DNA of 64,000 nucleotides from Lunularia cruciata (taxonomy: Eukaryota; Streptophyta; Marchantiopsida; Lunulariales; Lunulariaceae): contig OX419759.1 in assembly GCA_948567375.1 (NCBI GenBank), positions 50,693,493-50,757,492 on the forward strand, in the 5' to 3' direction. Both the position numbers and the translations under genes were made by a program. Below the pieces are notes generated by a model, which was not told where the DNA came from, did no database searches, and saw nothing but the letters and a program-made list of their open reading frames with translations. Shown here one piece after another: positions 1 through 11,596 of the stretch. How positions within the stretch are numbered: position 1 is the stretch's first letter; each line of letters opens with the position of its first letter.

Positions 1-119
1 ACGATGGGGCTCCATAGCACCTGGCCTCCTGATCTTTGCCCATTAGAGGGTATACCATATACTTAGAGTAGATGGCTATCTGGAGTTAGAGGGACCTAAC
101 CGCCAGCTAGGGGGGGGAT
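1..119 (+). mobile_element. 3' internal end of a family A Ty3/gypsy element with polypurine tract
   Basis: The stretch matches the internal sequence just before the 3' LTR of the complete family A copy at about 39795-39912; both contain a shared segment beginning GGGTATACCATATACTT. It ends in a purine run at 109-118 (A, eight G, A) directly before the LTR start TGTGGCAC, the usual place of the plus-strand priming tract. The element itself lies to the left of the window, so its coding part is not visible here. Confidence 0.8.
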
Positions 120-680
120 TGTGGCACTTTGGAGTCTATGTATGACTTATGTGTGAGTTGTGCTTCTATAGTGTATGATGTTGACAGCGATGTATGTTGT
201 GTAGCGATGTATATGCGCACGATAGCTGTCACGCCATTTGTAGTTCCGCATCTAGTTGCTCGGACACTAGAGTTCCAGTGATAGTAGTTAGAGTTATTCT
301 AGCAGTTTCTCAGGGACTACTTTCCGATAGTCTGATTTGGTGTTTGGGACACTGACTTCACGGTGGGGCCCATCGTCACTTTGCACCATTTGCACCGTTG
401 AGTGTGCCGTCAGCGGGACCGTTAGGGTTCCAGTGTAGCTCAAGTCTAGGGGTATAGTTTCAAAGGTGAGCTCCAGAGAGCTCACTTCTCTGATGTTGAG
501 CCTTCGAGTTCCTGGCTATGGTGGACAGAGGCCGGCAAGCGTCACCTGGATTCTCTATGCTTGAGTGGGTGTAGCTTGACTGTAATCAGTGCCCAGTTGT
601 TGGTAGTTTATAGAGTGACAGATCAAGTAATGATCTGAGTTGAGTTGAGTTGAGTTGAGAGTAGTAAGCAATCTGATTAT
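120..680 (+). mobile_element. Family A LTR (3' LTR of copy A0)
   Basis: It begins TGTGGCAC right after a polypurine tract and ends CTGATTAT, where a second copy of the LTR start follows at once. The length of 561 bp agrees with the A1 3' LTR (about 560 bp once its nested insert is subtracted). No classical CA end is visible; the right border is set by the head-to-tail junction and by the A1 5' LTR, whose matching end is followed by a primer-binding-like TATCAGAG. Confidence 0.8.
636..660 (+). repeat. Short pentanucleotide repeat (TGAGT)n inside LTR A
   Basis: Four TGAGT units and a TGAGA lie near the LTR end. The other LTR A copies hold only one or two units here, so it is a local slippage expansion. 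Confidence 0.8.
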
Positions 681-783
681 TGTGGCACTTTGGAGTCTAT
701 GTATGACTTATGTGTGAGTTGTGCTTCTATAGTGTATGATGTTGACAGCGATGTATGTTGTGTAGCGATGTATATACGCACGA
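681..783 (+). mobile_element. Partial second LTR A in head-to-tail arrangement
   Basis: The first about 100 bp of LTR A are repeated directly after the LTR end at 680, nearly identical to 120-222, and then break off into unrelated family C sequence. The same LTR-end/LTR-start junction recurs at 41824/41825 in the other copy. Confidence 0.75.
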
Positions 784-1420
784 CACCTAATTCCTTTGCT
801 AATTGTATAGATATGCAATTCTTTGAACTCCCAAAATCAACCAGAATTCTACAACCAAGATCAGATATCATATCTTGCAAATAGAGTAAACTTGCATAGG
901 TTGAGCCTTCAATCCCATTGAAACTAGTCAAGTTTGCAAAGTAGACTCAATATCTCTTATTAGGATTCTTTGTTTCCTTTATCATTGCACTCCACAAACT
1001 CTAATTGGGCTTTTTATCAAGATCATCCATTCTTGAGTAAAAATTCAACAACGTAGTGTCCAATTTGGCAACAATAAAAGTCATCACTATTTTGTTGCAA
1101 TCTCTCCTTGTTTGTAGTGCCAAGTAGATTTACCTTCTATTATCTCTAGAATTTGCATTATAATGTTTGGAATTGAGTGATATAGCTTCTTACAAAACCA
1201 ATTCACTTCAATTTTGCCAATTGATCTATGTGGCTTGTGCAACATTTATAACTTGGAATCTCTCAATTATTGTACTCTTGAACTTTTCACATCTCAAGAG
1301 GTATACATGGTGCAGGAGGTATACATGGTGCAGTCACTTGATTTTGATGATTTGAAATTTCTATTTGAGTTTGAAAGTTACAAAAAGTGCTCTCTTGCTT
1401 GAAACAAACACCCAAGGTTT
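784..1420 (-). pseudogene. Family C chromovirus fragment: protease start, zinc knuckle and gag C-terminus
   Basis: On the minus strand 677-931 reads as the start of a retropepsin similar to the C1 copy at 30700-30843, with the same active-site string ILVDFGSS. Upstream (1040-1090) is a decayed CCHC knuckle: the F-Y-C, G-H and V-V-E surroundings remain but the first and last cysteines are lost. Further gag-like sequence follows to about 1420 and matches 31260-31430. The fragment has no LTR, PBS or polypurine tract, so it is a truncated relic; its left edge abuts the partial LTR A. Confidence 0.7.
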
Positions 1421-1483
1421 AGTGTACAAAGATTACTTCCTTCTTGGTAACTCATGTGTATGTTTATGTTTGTCATTCTAATC

Positions 1484-2183
1484 CATGAGTGGGTTTATCT
1501 CTCATTCAAGATGAAGCTCTAATGTCTATTAAGGTAGTGCACCGTAGATTAAGAAGGCAAAGAACCTCAACTCCATCATACTTCTCCAAGGCTAAAACTC
1601 CAAGGCATCTCAAAAATTCAAGTCATTGCTCATTAGAAAACTCAATGAGAGAGAGATAGTTACAAATAAAGAATGATGAGTACCTTTGCACCTCTAGTTT
1701 ATATACTTGTGAAATAGTGGTACACTAAAGTTATTAATTACCATCGTAACCCTAGTGATTAGGCAAAAAATCATATAAAGTCAAAAGTCAAAAGTAATAT
1801 CCATACTCATGGGAATAATCTCCTGAGCATGTGGTCTTATCTTGACCCAACAACTAAGTCAAGGATTCTTTCACATAGCAATCCTTGGACTATAGAAAAT
1901 TTCAAACCAAAAAGGCTTGTGGGTCCAATAATTCTCAACTCTTTCCTCAAAGCTAAACACCTGGGAATAATACAAAGTCAATACACTAGAATCCAAAATA
2001 GTGGTGCTCATCTTTTCCACTTACTCTAAAGTAAGGTCAACTTTGTCTTGGCTATAGCTAACTTTTGCTTATCATGACTAATCTAGAATTTTCCTTTAAC
2101 TCTATATAAATAACATCTTTCAAATATTTGCAATACCAAACTAAATATCATAATAGAACATGTATGCAATAATTAGTATTACA
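1484..2183 (-). mobile_element. 3' LTR of the family B element
   Basis: It aligns along its whole length with the well-preserved solo LTRs at 25967-26659 and 36657-37348. It is strongly diverged and its left terminus has lost the TG motif. Confidence 0.75.
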
Positions 2184-2229
2184 TTTACTCTCGGACTAAG
2201 ATTTTATTTCATCCACAAAGTGAATGTCT

Positions 2230-3240
2230 CTCTACCTTCTATGATACAATTTCAACTTGTCATGGTTAATCCTATCAAAGTTTCTTCTTCTCGATTCCTT
2301 GGGATCATAGGTGTAATTGCCCCATATCTTTTTCACTATGAAAGGTCTAAAGTACTTAAGCAAGAATTTATTTTGCACCCTCTTGAATAAAATGGAATCA
2401 AATAACATTACCCAATCACCTTCCTTGAAGAGCTCCACTTTTTTCTTGCCTTGCCTCTTGTCATTACTCTCTTTTTGTTTCCTTTGGGCTTGCTTCACTC
2501 AAACCATAGCAATTGTTCTTGCATCCTCCTATTCCATGAGTTTATCCTTCCTAGACCTCTTTGCATCACCTCCTTGTGTCTTCTTCAATTTCTTGTGTAT
2601 GTTTTTGAAAGTAGGAAGATCAAAGTGAATAGGTAAAGTAGAATCAATATTATATAAAAAATGGAGGATATTTGGTAGATGTCTTCATTGTTATCTTATA
2701 CTTTCACAAGACAACATGAATCCTCTTATCCCAATGATGTTTAGCCTTCTCCATTTTTGCATCTTTGGCCAACATCATGCATAAGGTTAATTGGTTTTCT
2801 TTGCCAAGCCATTGGAATTTGGCTTATAGGATATAATCACTCTATGTGTGATAGAAAAATATCACAATATGGTCATAGTGATGCTTCTTGTAAACTCTCC
2901 TCCTTTACCAAAAACCAACTCCAAAGAGTAACCAAACCTAGTGATGATGCATTCATAAAGAAATCTACCAACTTCATCTTCATTCTTATCTCTCAATGAT
3001 CTAACCTCAATCCACTTGGTAAAGTAATCAATAACTACCACAACATACCAATTATTTCAAAAGGTCCTAGTAATGGAATTGATTTAAGAGGCAAAGTGGA
3101 GGTAGACTTTCTAGCAAAAACTTGACAAACACTACAAGTTTTGTAATAATCAAGGTAATCTTTGAAAATCCCCTCCAATGGTAACTCATATCCATAATCT
3201 TGAAAGTAGTTACCTTTTCTATAGAGTGATCTCAACATAC
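2230..3240 (-). pseudogene. Family B integrase remnant
   Basis: Reading right to left, 3035-3238 holds the zinc-binding N-terminus with the C-S-V-C pair. 2640-3030 is a broken catalytic core: the second acidic position reads KGGEF instead of a D-x-G-x-F string, and the glutamate site reads NGLAKKTN, where E appears as K. 2232-2498 is the basic C-terminus, including a GPY/F-like string KYFRPFIV. Integrase joins cDNA ends to chromosomal DNA; this copy cannot be active. Confidence 0.7.
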
Positions 3241-3247
3241 TACACCT

Positions 3248-3790
3248 TCATGAATCTCCTTCATGAGTAGGATAACTCCTTACCCATTGCTCTTTGAAGT
3301 AGAATATCTGCTCCTTGATGAAAAAGAATGTACTCCACCATTGTATAAGGTCTAGATCTTGCTGCAAGGGCCTTACTCCCCCTAGCATGCATCCCATCAA
3401 GACAATTACCTCTCTTGTAAAAAAGTTCAAAATCTCCTTGTACTCCATTGGAACATCTTGAGTGATTGAGATTGGCATGAGTTCCTCATTTGGGAAAGAA
3501 CTATCCATTGGCTCATCTCTATCATGATCATGAGCTCTAAATAACAAATCAACATTTGTGTGTTTCTTCTTTAGCATATCCTCAATAGTATTATCATACT
3601 CAAACAAGAATATCATCCACAGTGCTAACCTCCCCTCCACATTATACTTGCTGAAGATGTACTTCAAAACCTTGTGATCTATGATAATGGTGGCCTTCCT
3701 TCCAATCAAGTAGTATCTAAAATTCTTGAGACCAAAAATTCCTACCAACTCTTCCCTCTCATAACTAAATAATTTATCTATGTTGAGGCC
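3248..3790 (-). pseudogene. Family B RNase H domain
   Basis: An open stretch of 166 codons carries the Ty3/gypsy RNase H landmarks: IDHKVLKY, then GRLALW and an L-F-E-Y-D string. This domain removes the RNA strand during reverse transcription. It lies downstream of the RT and upstream of the integrase, as expected for the class. Confidence 0.8.
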
Positions 3791-4870
3791 ATTTGTCTAT
3801 TAGGAAAAGCTATTGGATGATCATGCCCATCTTGGTCTAATTGACTAAGAATGTATCCTATAACTACATATAAGTATCAATGTAAAGAATGAAAGGCTTA
3901 TTACAATATGGTTTAGCAAGAATTGGAGCCATAACAAGGGATTGCTTGAGTTCCTCAAAAGCTTTAAGAGCCTCCTTGTCCTCCAAACCACTATTTATTC
4001 TACTCCTTTCTTCATGTAAATGGTCAATTCATAAACTCTCTTGGAAAATGAGAAGATGAACCTCATATAGTACCCAATTATCCCCAAGAATTGGTATAAC
4101 TTTGTCAAGCTTGAAGAGAATGGAAGTTTTGAGATTTTCTTCACTTTTTTAAAGTTCATTGCTATTCCATCCTTAGAAAGGAATGCCCCAAAAGTAGATT
4201 TTCTTCACAACCAAAGATACACTTCTCTAGGTTGAGTGATGCATTTGCTTCAACCAAGGTTTCCAAGACCTTGATCAAGTGTCCAAAGTGCTCTTCCTTA
4301 CTCCCATAGACACAAAAGTCATCAATGAAATTTCTCATAAATTTTCCAATGAAGGGTTCAAATATTTTGTTCATGAACTGTTGAAATTTGGCTAGAGCAT
4401 TACAAAATCTAAAAGGCATGAATTTGAAAGCATAAGTTCCCCAAGGTGTGGTCAATATAATAAGTTGTTGATGATCTGGTGCAATCTTGATTTGGTTATA
4501 GCCACTATAAACATCTCCAAAACTGTACTTCTCATGACCCATAATGTCCTTCAAGATCTAATCAATGAATGGCAAAGGGTAGTAATCCTTCTTGTTAACA
4601 AAGTTGGGCTTCTTGTAACTCATGCATACCCAAAGATTACCATTATTCTTCTCCACAATCATAACTAGAGACATCCATTCTAATTTCTCCACCTCAAAGA
4701 TAAACCCAACCTCCTTGAGCTTATCAATCTCCTCCTTCACAATCAAAGTTGTTAATTCACTAATGTAATATTGCTTTTTGGTGGATTGGTCTTGCATGTA
4801 ACTCCACTTTATCTGATGTTCCTCCAAGATGGCTTTCTTGAGATCCTTGTAACTAAAAGCAAACACATGA
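3791..4870 (-). pseudogene. Family B reverse transcriptase
   Basis: 4558-4866 reads the palm entry (a valine/glutamate-rich string, then N-N-G-N and a YYPLPFID string), and 4162-4554 continues with TTPWGTYAFKFMPF and the catalytic FIDD box at 4318-4329. The region 3791-4160 is the thumb/connection, in broken frames. The TTPWGT-type palm places it among Ty3/gypsy RTs. It is interrupted by a stop between 4554 and 4558 and by several frameshifts. Confidence 0.8.
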
Positions 4871-5199
4871 ATATTTTTGTAGAAAGTCTCTTCAAATCTT
4901 ACCTTCTTCTCCTTGGAAACATTTGGACTATACTTGAGGGTTAATAGTCACCTCTTTATCCTCTCTAGTGTCAATGATTACTTATCAAGATCCTTCAAAA
5001 TCTCTATCTTGGGTAAAAAATCCATGGCACATAAGGGATACACATCTAAATCAGATTCAAAGACATCCTCTTCAAATGAGATCTCTTCTTTCATGCTTAT
5101 GTACACACCAAAGCTACTTCTTTTGAATCTGATTCATAATAATCAGAAGATGGTGTATTTGAATGTAAAGTGTGGGTGGTGTTAATTACAAGTACTATA

Positions 5200-5570
5200 A
5201 CTTGATGGTTTAAATAGCTCAATTTTCAAGTTCCCTTTGCACCATCAATCAATTGTGCATGTTTCTCTCAACCATGGCTTCCTAAGTAAAAAATCATAGC
5301 TTGAATCTTTCAACACTTCAAAAGTTATAAGATTTTGACCCCATAATTGAAACTATCATTGGTCAAACTTGTTGCTTGTTTGCCATGCTTGTTTGAAGGT
5401 CTAAAGGGTATCATACTCAACTTTTTCATCAACCCCTGTTACATGGAATTCACCATAGATCCTCCATCAACAAGTTCATCCTTGATGTTGTGACCATTCA
5501 CCCTCACATCAATCTTGGAGGTATATTCACAAACTTTCCATGGTGCTAGTTTTGCATCCACCACTCCCAT
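5200..5570 (-). pseudogene. Family B aspartic protease remnant
   Basis: A minus-strand frame reads K-I-D-V-R-V-N-G-H followed by ELVDGGSMVNSM, with the active-site DGGS at 5457-5468 in place of the commoner DTG/DSG. It lies between gag and RT, where a retropepsin that cuts the polyprotein is expected. Many stops follow. Confidence 0.6.
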
Positions 5571-7340
5571 TGAGATCTGAATCTTCTTCTTTCTCTTGGT
5601 CCTTGTCAAACTCAAACCCCGCCTTAGCTCTTCATTATTATAGGATTTAAAGCAATTAGTTGGTTTAGTGTGGTGTTAATCTTGTGACTACTAACATCCT
5701 CCAATGCATTATAATCTCATTGTTGCTTTGACATCAGGAAAAAATCCATCCCTAACTTCTTCCTTGGAGATGTTTTGTTGATGACATTGAAGTGCTCATG
5801 CAAGTACTCCTAGTAAATATAGGATTATCCTTGATAGGAGTAAATCATTGAGAAGAATTTACCTCATCTTCAATATGTGCTCTCTTTTTCTCTTGTGCAA
5901 ATAAAACTCCAAGTTAAGATCTTTGGAGTTTGAGCATTCCTCCTTCTCACACTTGCTCTCAACCACATCTACATCTGTTATCTCCTTACTTCTATTTGGA
6001 GTAGGAATTACTTGGGCTTCACCATCTCCCTCCTTCTCTCTATTGGCTCTCTTATAACCCTTTCTTCTATGGTAAGCGGAATTTGAACAATTCCTTTGGA
6101 TGTGATCTCTACCTCCACAATTAAAATTGTTAGTTTTTTATTCTCCTCTATATAGATAGCTCCCATAACTCCTTGGTCCTCTCTTAACATTATGATCCAC
6201 CTCTCTTGTCTCTCATAGTTGTACTACATTGATCTTAAGATCTACAAGTTGTTTTGTGATAGCCTAAATGAGATCTTTTTGCAAAAGTGCAAAAACCCGT
6301 GCAACTATTACTTGTGTTGCTACCCTTGCCAACAAAAGATGAGAAGCACCACCATACTTATAGACTTGTGGAGGATGCACAACCTCCTTCACTACCAAAT
6401 CACTCTCATCCTCTTCCAAACTTCCTCCATACAAATTACAATCTTGATAATTCATATCTTGGAAGAACTTTCTCATATCTCACCCTGCTTCAAATTTTTG
6501 GTTTCAACCTTCTCATAAAATTCATGGTGAGCATGGTTCTTATCTCAATCATAATAGTTTCCACATCATTCCTACACTTCCTCAACATTATATGGAACCT
6601 AGACTCTAACTTCTCCACTCATTTTACATAAGCTTCCATTTCCTCTCCATCTCCTTACTTGAGGAAGGTAACCTAACTCATCAATCTCTTATAACTTTCA
6701 TATGGGAGAAAATTCTCCATAAATGCAATAGTTAAACTCTCCTAAGACTCTTCTTGGTCATCACTCCTCTTTCTTTTTGTATTTTGACTCATACCATGTA
6801 AGAATTGCATCATCAAAAAATTAGATAGTAATAAGGCTCACTCATTTTTCTCCTCTCATTGTTTCCTACGCAATTCTTCTTGAAATCTCTTACAAAACCT
6901 TCACATATTCTTCATCTTTGCCAAAGAAAATTGGAATTTCTCCTTGTTAGCCTCTCATTCTCCACTATAAGGAACATGAAATGTTCAAGTTGCTCTTACA
7001 ATTTTCATTGCACAATCAAATCTTTAAGTACATATTAGTCTAACTTTCATGGTTGAAGGTGTCAGTTTCTCCTTGGCTATATTAAGATTCTATCCAAAAT
7101 CCTTCACCAAGGTCTCCAATAATGTTATTGCTTATCTACACTCATGGCTATGTGGAAACCCTTCCACTCCACAAACCTCATACAACTCATTGGTCTTAAA
7201 TCTCTTCCTTCCAAATCTTAGTAAAGAAGGTCCAACATGCAATCCCAAGTCAAGTAAACATCTCTTTTCTCTCAACCTCTTGCTCTCAAAGCTCAATGGA
7301 CATGAACTAGCCTTTTATCTCTTCTTTCCACATTAGAAGC
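5571..7340 (-). pseudogene. Family B gag remnant with decayed zinc knuckle
   Basis: A knuckle of the CX2CX4HX4C type lies at 6087-6128 and reads NFNCGGRDHIQRNC; the first cysteine is asparagine. A lysine/arginine-rich tail follows. Upstream (6260-7340) the minus strand gives short broken frames typical of gag helical domains, with no clear start codon. Gag would form the particle that holds element RNA. Confidence 0.6.
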
Positions 7341-8362
7341 ACTTAGAAATCTATTTTTCCTCCAGATGATGAAGGGTTTTGAATCCTCTCAACACTCTCT
7401 TTAAATTCTACTCTAAACTTTCCTTGTTAAAATCAACCACTATTATCACTTCAACCCCTTGAAGAACCTTACATAACCTCAACTTCCACTCTTCATGTCC
7501 TTTAATGCTTCTGACATGACTCTAAAAAATCAACATGCTTTTAGCCATTTTCACACTTCTCATGCATGAGAGCTCAACTCTCCAAATATGACCATTCCTC
7601 ATAATATCAATCAATTCTCCCAAACAATAATTCCAAATCCTCTAAATTTTATACACCTTATAAACATCCCATGGCATTCTCCATTGCAAAACTTCTATCA
7701 TTTTCATCAAGCCATTTAGCTTAGGAATATTTGTATTTAGCACACATCTTTAAGATTTGGTTTGAAAACCACTCCCTTAACTTCAAAGATTTATAATTCT
7801 TTATAAGAATGATCTCTCTCTAAGTTTTGGGCCAAAAGGTACCATATCTATCACTAAATTTTATTTTTACTTTTTAGTGCAATCCAATACAAAGTGAATA
7901 AATTTTGAACCCTACATAATTTCCAAAGAGAGTGCAATTTTCAAAAGTAATTTACCTTATCAACCTCCAAAAATTCTAGCTTAGTGCATGTAGTGACTCT
8001 CACCATAGTTTTGAGTATGTTAATTGAAAGATAATCCAAGCTATTATCATCTTTGAAAATTTAAATCTAAATTTAAATTTTAAATTTTTGCCCAAAATGA
8101 TTATATTTCCAAAATCTACGGTCTATTTCACATAATCTCTCCAATTCTTCTCAAGTGTATAATATATATAATATCATCTTAAAAATATAATAATGATTTA
8201 CATGGTGTATAAATGGGTCTGAGTTCTTTAAAATAAGTTTAGCTCTCTCCTCCCCTCATATTCTCTCCAAGTGAGTTCTCATAATCTCCTTTTGTTTAAT
8301 ATAGAAGTGAACACAAAACATTATCTTGCACTCTAGAGAGATCCAACCAACATAACCAAAAA
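7341..8362 (-). mobile_element. Family B leader region, no readable coding
   Basis: AT-rich sequence between the gag remnant and the 5' LTR of element B. I see no open frame of note and no confident PBS next to the LTR. Confidence 0.45.
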
Positions 8363-9042
8363 TATGAGCCGGCATGGCTTTCACTTAGGACAAACCGTTA
8401 TGGCTATTAAAAGAACATCTGTGGACCAAGGAGGCAAAGAACTTTAACTTCATCATATTCCTCCAAAGTTCCAAGACTCAAGTCATTGCTCATTAGAGAA
8501 CTCAAAGAGAGAGATAATTGCAAATGAAAGGATGATTAGTATTTATTCATCTCTAGTTTATATATTTGTGAAAAAATTACACATCAAAGTTATTTACTAC
8601 CATAGTAACTCAAGTTACTAAAAAAACATTCATATGAAATCAAGAGTCTAAATTAATATCCAGACTCATGAGAATAATTTTCTAAACATGTGATCTTATC
8701 TTGATCCGACAACTAAATAAAGCATTCTTTCACATGACTATCTTTGAATTATAGAAAATCCAATCAAAAAAGACTTATGGGTCCAAGAATTCTTAACTCT
8801 TTCTTCAAAGCCAAACACCTTAGAATAATATAAAATCGTTATAATGAAATCCAAAATAGTGATACTCATCCTTTTCACTTCTTCTAAAATAGAGTTATAT
8901 CTATCTTTGCTATAATTAACTTTAGTTGATCATGACTAATGTAAAACTTTCCTTTTAACCCTATTCAAATAATATCTCTCAAGTATTTGTAATACCAAAC
9001 TAAATATCAAACACTAATATGCATGCACTGATGGCTATGATA
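8363..9042 (-). mobile_element. 5' LTR of the family B element
   Basis: It aligns over its length with the other LTR B copies, including the segment around CACATGTGATCTTATCTTGA. It has diverged widely from its partner at 1484-2183. Confidence 0.75.
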
Positions 9043-10044
9043 GATCTTACTTTATATATCTTCAAAGAAAAGAATAAGGGATTTGATAATCAACATTTAT
9101 GTAAATAAAAGTATTATTATAGTAGTTGTGAGAAGTTAATTTAGTAGCATGTCACAACTCAATATTAAAAATAAGATGTTGATGGCCTTAGATAGTTTTT
9201 AGGTGTGAAGTTTGTCAAAGATAAACAGGACATATAACTTGTGCATCATCAATATACCACTAACATGTGAAAGAGATTTGGCATATTGGAATGTAGGGCT
9301 ATGGCTCCACTTTTGGAGTAAATCATCCTTTGGATATTGATGACAATGAATTTTTTACCAATCTCAATGGATATAGGTAAATGGTTGGTAGTCTCATCTT
9401 TTTGACTATCACCACTCCTAACTTGAATTATAAAGTTGGAGTTATCAGTCAATTCATACATTCACCATGCAAATGACACTTGGAGATTGTCAAGTGCACT
9501 TTTTTAATATGTGAAGTTCACATTGTAATTTGCATTTCACTATATTTTTGGTGGATCATTAATACTACACAATTATACAAATGTAGATTGTGCAAAGAAT
9601 ATCCTTGATAGGACATCTATTGCTAGGAGAAGGTCTTTGCAATGCAAATTGAGTTTAAGTGTGTTAGCACAAGAGAATGGATAGTTTATATCTTTAAAAC
9701 AATTTATCTAGAGATAAATTTGAGACTTTCAAACTTTTTCTTGATGTACAAAATATTGAGTTGAGATTGATGAAGAGGGTTGGTATTATCCCAAGCTCGT
9801 GGTAAATTAGTTAGAGCATTCACACCTTGTAATGATTTAAGGTTAAGGGTTAAGGTTAAGTTACACCAAAGTTATATATACATAAGAATAAGAGGAGTTC
9901 AGAGTCTTCATTCCATTTGGCTTATATCTCTTGTTCTCTTGCTCTCTTTATTATAAATAAAATTTCAATCCAATCTTCATGTGCTATGTGTGGAAAGATT
10001 TGTAATGGTATACAAGATACAAGGAGTGCATAAGGGATATACAT
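9043..10044. other. Intergenic, nothing supportable
   Basis: AT-rich DNA without a convincing coding frame. A 70-codon minus-strand frame at 9249-9461 was considered and not accepted as a gene. No RNA gene or clear repeat boundary is seen. Confidence 0.5.
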
Positions 10045-10182
10045 CTTATATGCATCAAGCGATTGACTCTATTGGGCTTAGCTGCATTTTACCTTTTTTG
10101 TCTATCTGTTGTACGGCTTGATGGGGTCTTCTCCTCCTTCGTTTTGTCTACACGGTAGCATTCTTTCTTATATGCATCAAGC
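10045..10182 (+). mobile_element. 5'-truncated LINE insertion with 16-bp target site duplication
   Basis: The 106 bp at 10061-10166 match the reverse complement of the 3' end of the LINE at about 15655-15762 (shared strings include ATTGACTCTATTGGG and ACCTTTTTTGTCT). The insert is flanked on both sides by CTTATATGCATCAAGC (10045-10060 and 10167-10182), a perfect 16-bp direct repeat. A short 3'-terminal LINE piece between long direct repeats is the signature of target-primed reverse transcription. Confidence 0.85.
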
Positions 10183-11300
10183 ATGCATACATGACATACC
10201 GAAGTGTGTAGGAATGATATGGGGTTATGGGAAATGCATATCTGAACCTATATAAAAATTATAAAAAATTATTACTTAAAAAAGATAAGAGAAAATGAAT
10301 AAAATTCCAATAAAAGGCAACTCACTCACAAAAAGACATATAAATATAAGAGAAATCAAATTTATTTGTTAAAAAATAAAATAACAATTAGAATTCCAGA
10401 ATTGGAATCATTCTCTTTTACAAAATAAAAAATCCATCTCTTACCATCACCATAGTAAAGTCATTTGATCATTTATTGAATAAAATTTTTTTGAAATTTT
10501 TTTATCATAATTTTTTATAAAAAATTGAATTATTTTAATAAAAAACTGAATTTATATAAAAAGTATCTTTCAAACATTTATTACCTGTAATCACAGTTTT
10601 AGTGATATTCAATAATATTTTTATTTTTATCACAAATATTCCATTCACCCTATTTATATTAATAGATATTAATAGACCGACTCAGTTTAATTAATTAATT
10701 TATATTAAAACTAAATTATGTTAATTATAAAATTAAATATTATGAATTTATTTTATATAATATAAAATTTAATTTATGATAAATAATTTTATTATGTAAA
10801 TATTATAATGATATATAACTCTCAATATTTTAAAACATTTAAACTCAAGAATTTTGATCAGTTATTAAAATTATCTATTTTTCTTATCAAAATTTTATTT
10901 TAAAAAATTATTTTAATATTCTTCAATGTAAAATTTAAAATTAAAAAAAATATATTTTATAATTTAAATAAACTTAATTCTTATTTGTAAATTATAATAA
11001 AATTTACTTATATTTAGAGTCTTATTTATATTTTGGACTATCTTATTTCAAAATTAATTACTATTTTCTAAAAGAAAGTTAATAAATATTTAAATCAATA
11101 ACACTTAGAATTTTTTAATTATCATATATCTTGTAAATTTTAGTATAATTTATTAAAATTACCTTCAATTTCACATGATAACTAAAATTAAAATCTTCCA
11201 ATCTAAGTTAAACCCCAATTTCGAGTGCACGAATGCGTAATCGTAATTGTAAGTTGTTGTAAGAATTCATTGTAATAATTTTCGGATCTATAGAACCCCA
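10183..11300. other. AT-rich intergenic spacer upstream of ALG10
   Basis: From about 10250 to 11230 the sequence is almost only A and T, with many homopolymer runs and no open frame. Base composition changes sharply at about 11230, where the more GC-rich genic region starts. Confidence 0.6.
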
Positions 11301-11367
11301 AAAGAACTCCCGCTTAAACTCTATTTCTCCTGAAGGCCTCTCCCGGGGCTTATCTGTGGTAATTGGG

Positions 11368-11470
11368 GACGATGATGAAGCCCTGGACGACTGGCTCTCG
11401 CCATCGTTCTCGTCACGTGGTAATAATCACCCACGGTGCTAACTGAAGACAATGATGAAGCTTTGGACGA
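11368..11470 (+). promoter_or_regulatory. ALG10 upstream region: G-box and imperfect 80-bp-spaced duplication
   Basis: A palindromic G-box CACGTG lies at 11414-11419, about 180 bp upstream of the ALG10 start. A 23-bp segment at 11368-11390 recurs imperfectly at 11448-11470 (both contain ATGATGAAG and TGGACGA). No obvious TATA box is seen next to them. Their role is inferred only from position; part may be 5' UTR. Confidence 0.4.
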
Positions 11471-11596
11471 ATCTTTGTTCCCGAATCGGGTGAAGGAAGG
11501 ATTGGGGACTCATTCTTGTTGTTCTGTTTCGATCTACTGATTGCAGTTGCAGTAAAAGGAAGTTCGTGCTGGATAGAGGGTGCAAGCGAGTGAGTC

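Larger units (their letters stand above)
1484..9042 (-). mobile_element. Family B Ty3/gypsy LTR retrotransposon, full-length but decayed
   Basis: Two minus-oriented LTRs (1484-2183 and 8363-9042) bracket about 6.2 kb whose minus strand reads gag, protease, RT, RNase H and integrase in Ty3/gypsy order. The two LTRs have diverged strongly and every coding region holds many stops and frameshifts, so the insertion is old. The 4-bp flanks AATC (1480-1483) and GATC (9043-9046) may be a decayed target duplication, in line with 4-bp duplications seen at solo LTRs of this family. I could not recognise a clear PBS. Confidence 0.8.

Noticed and set aside
9249-9461. A 70-codon minus-strand frame whose end faintly resembles a Copia RNase H string
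   Set aside because: The resemblance covers only a few residues (SGAIAL) and neither neighbour frames nor LTRs support a Copia element.
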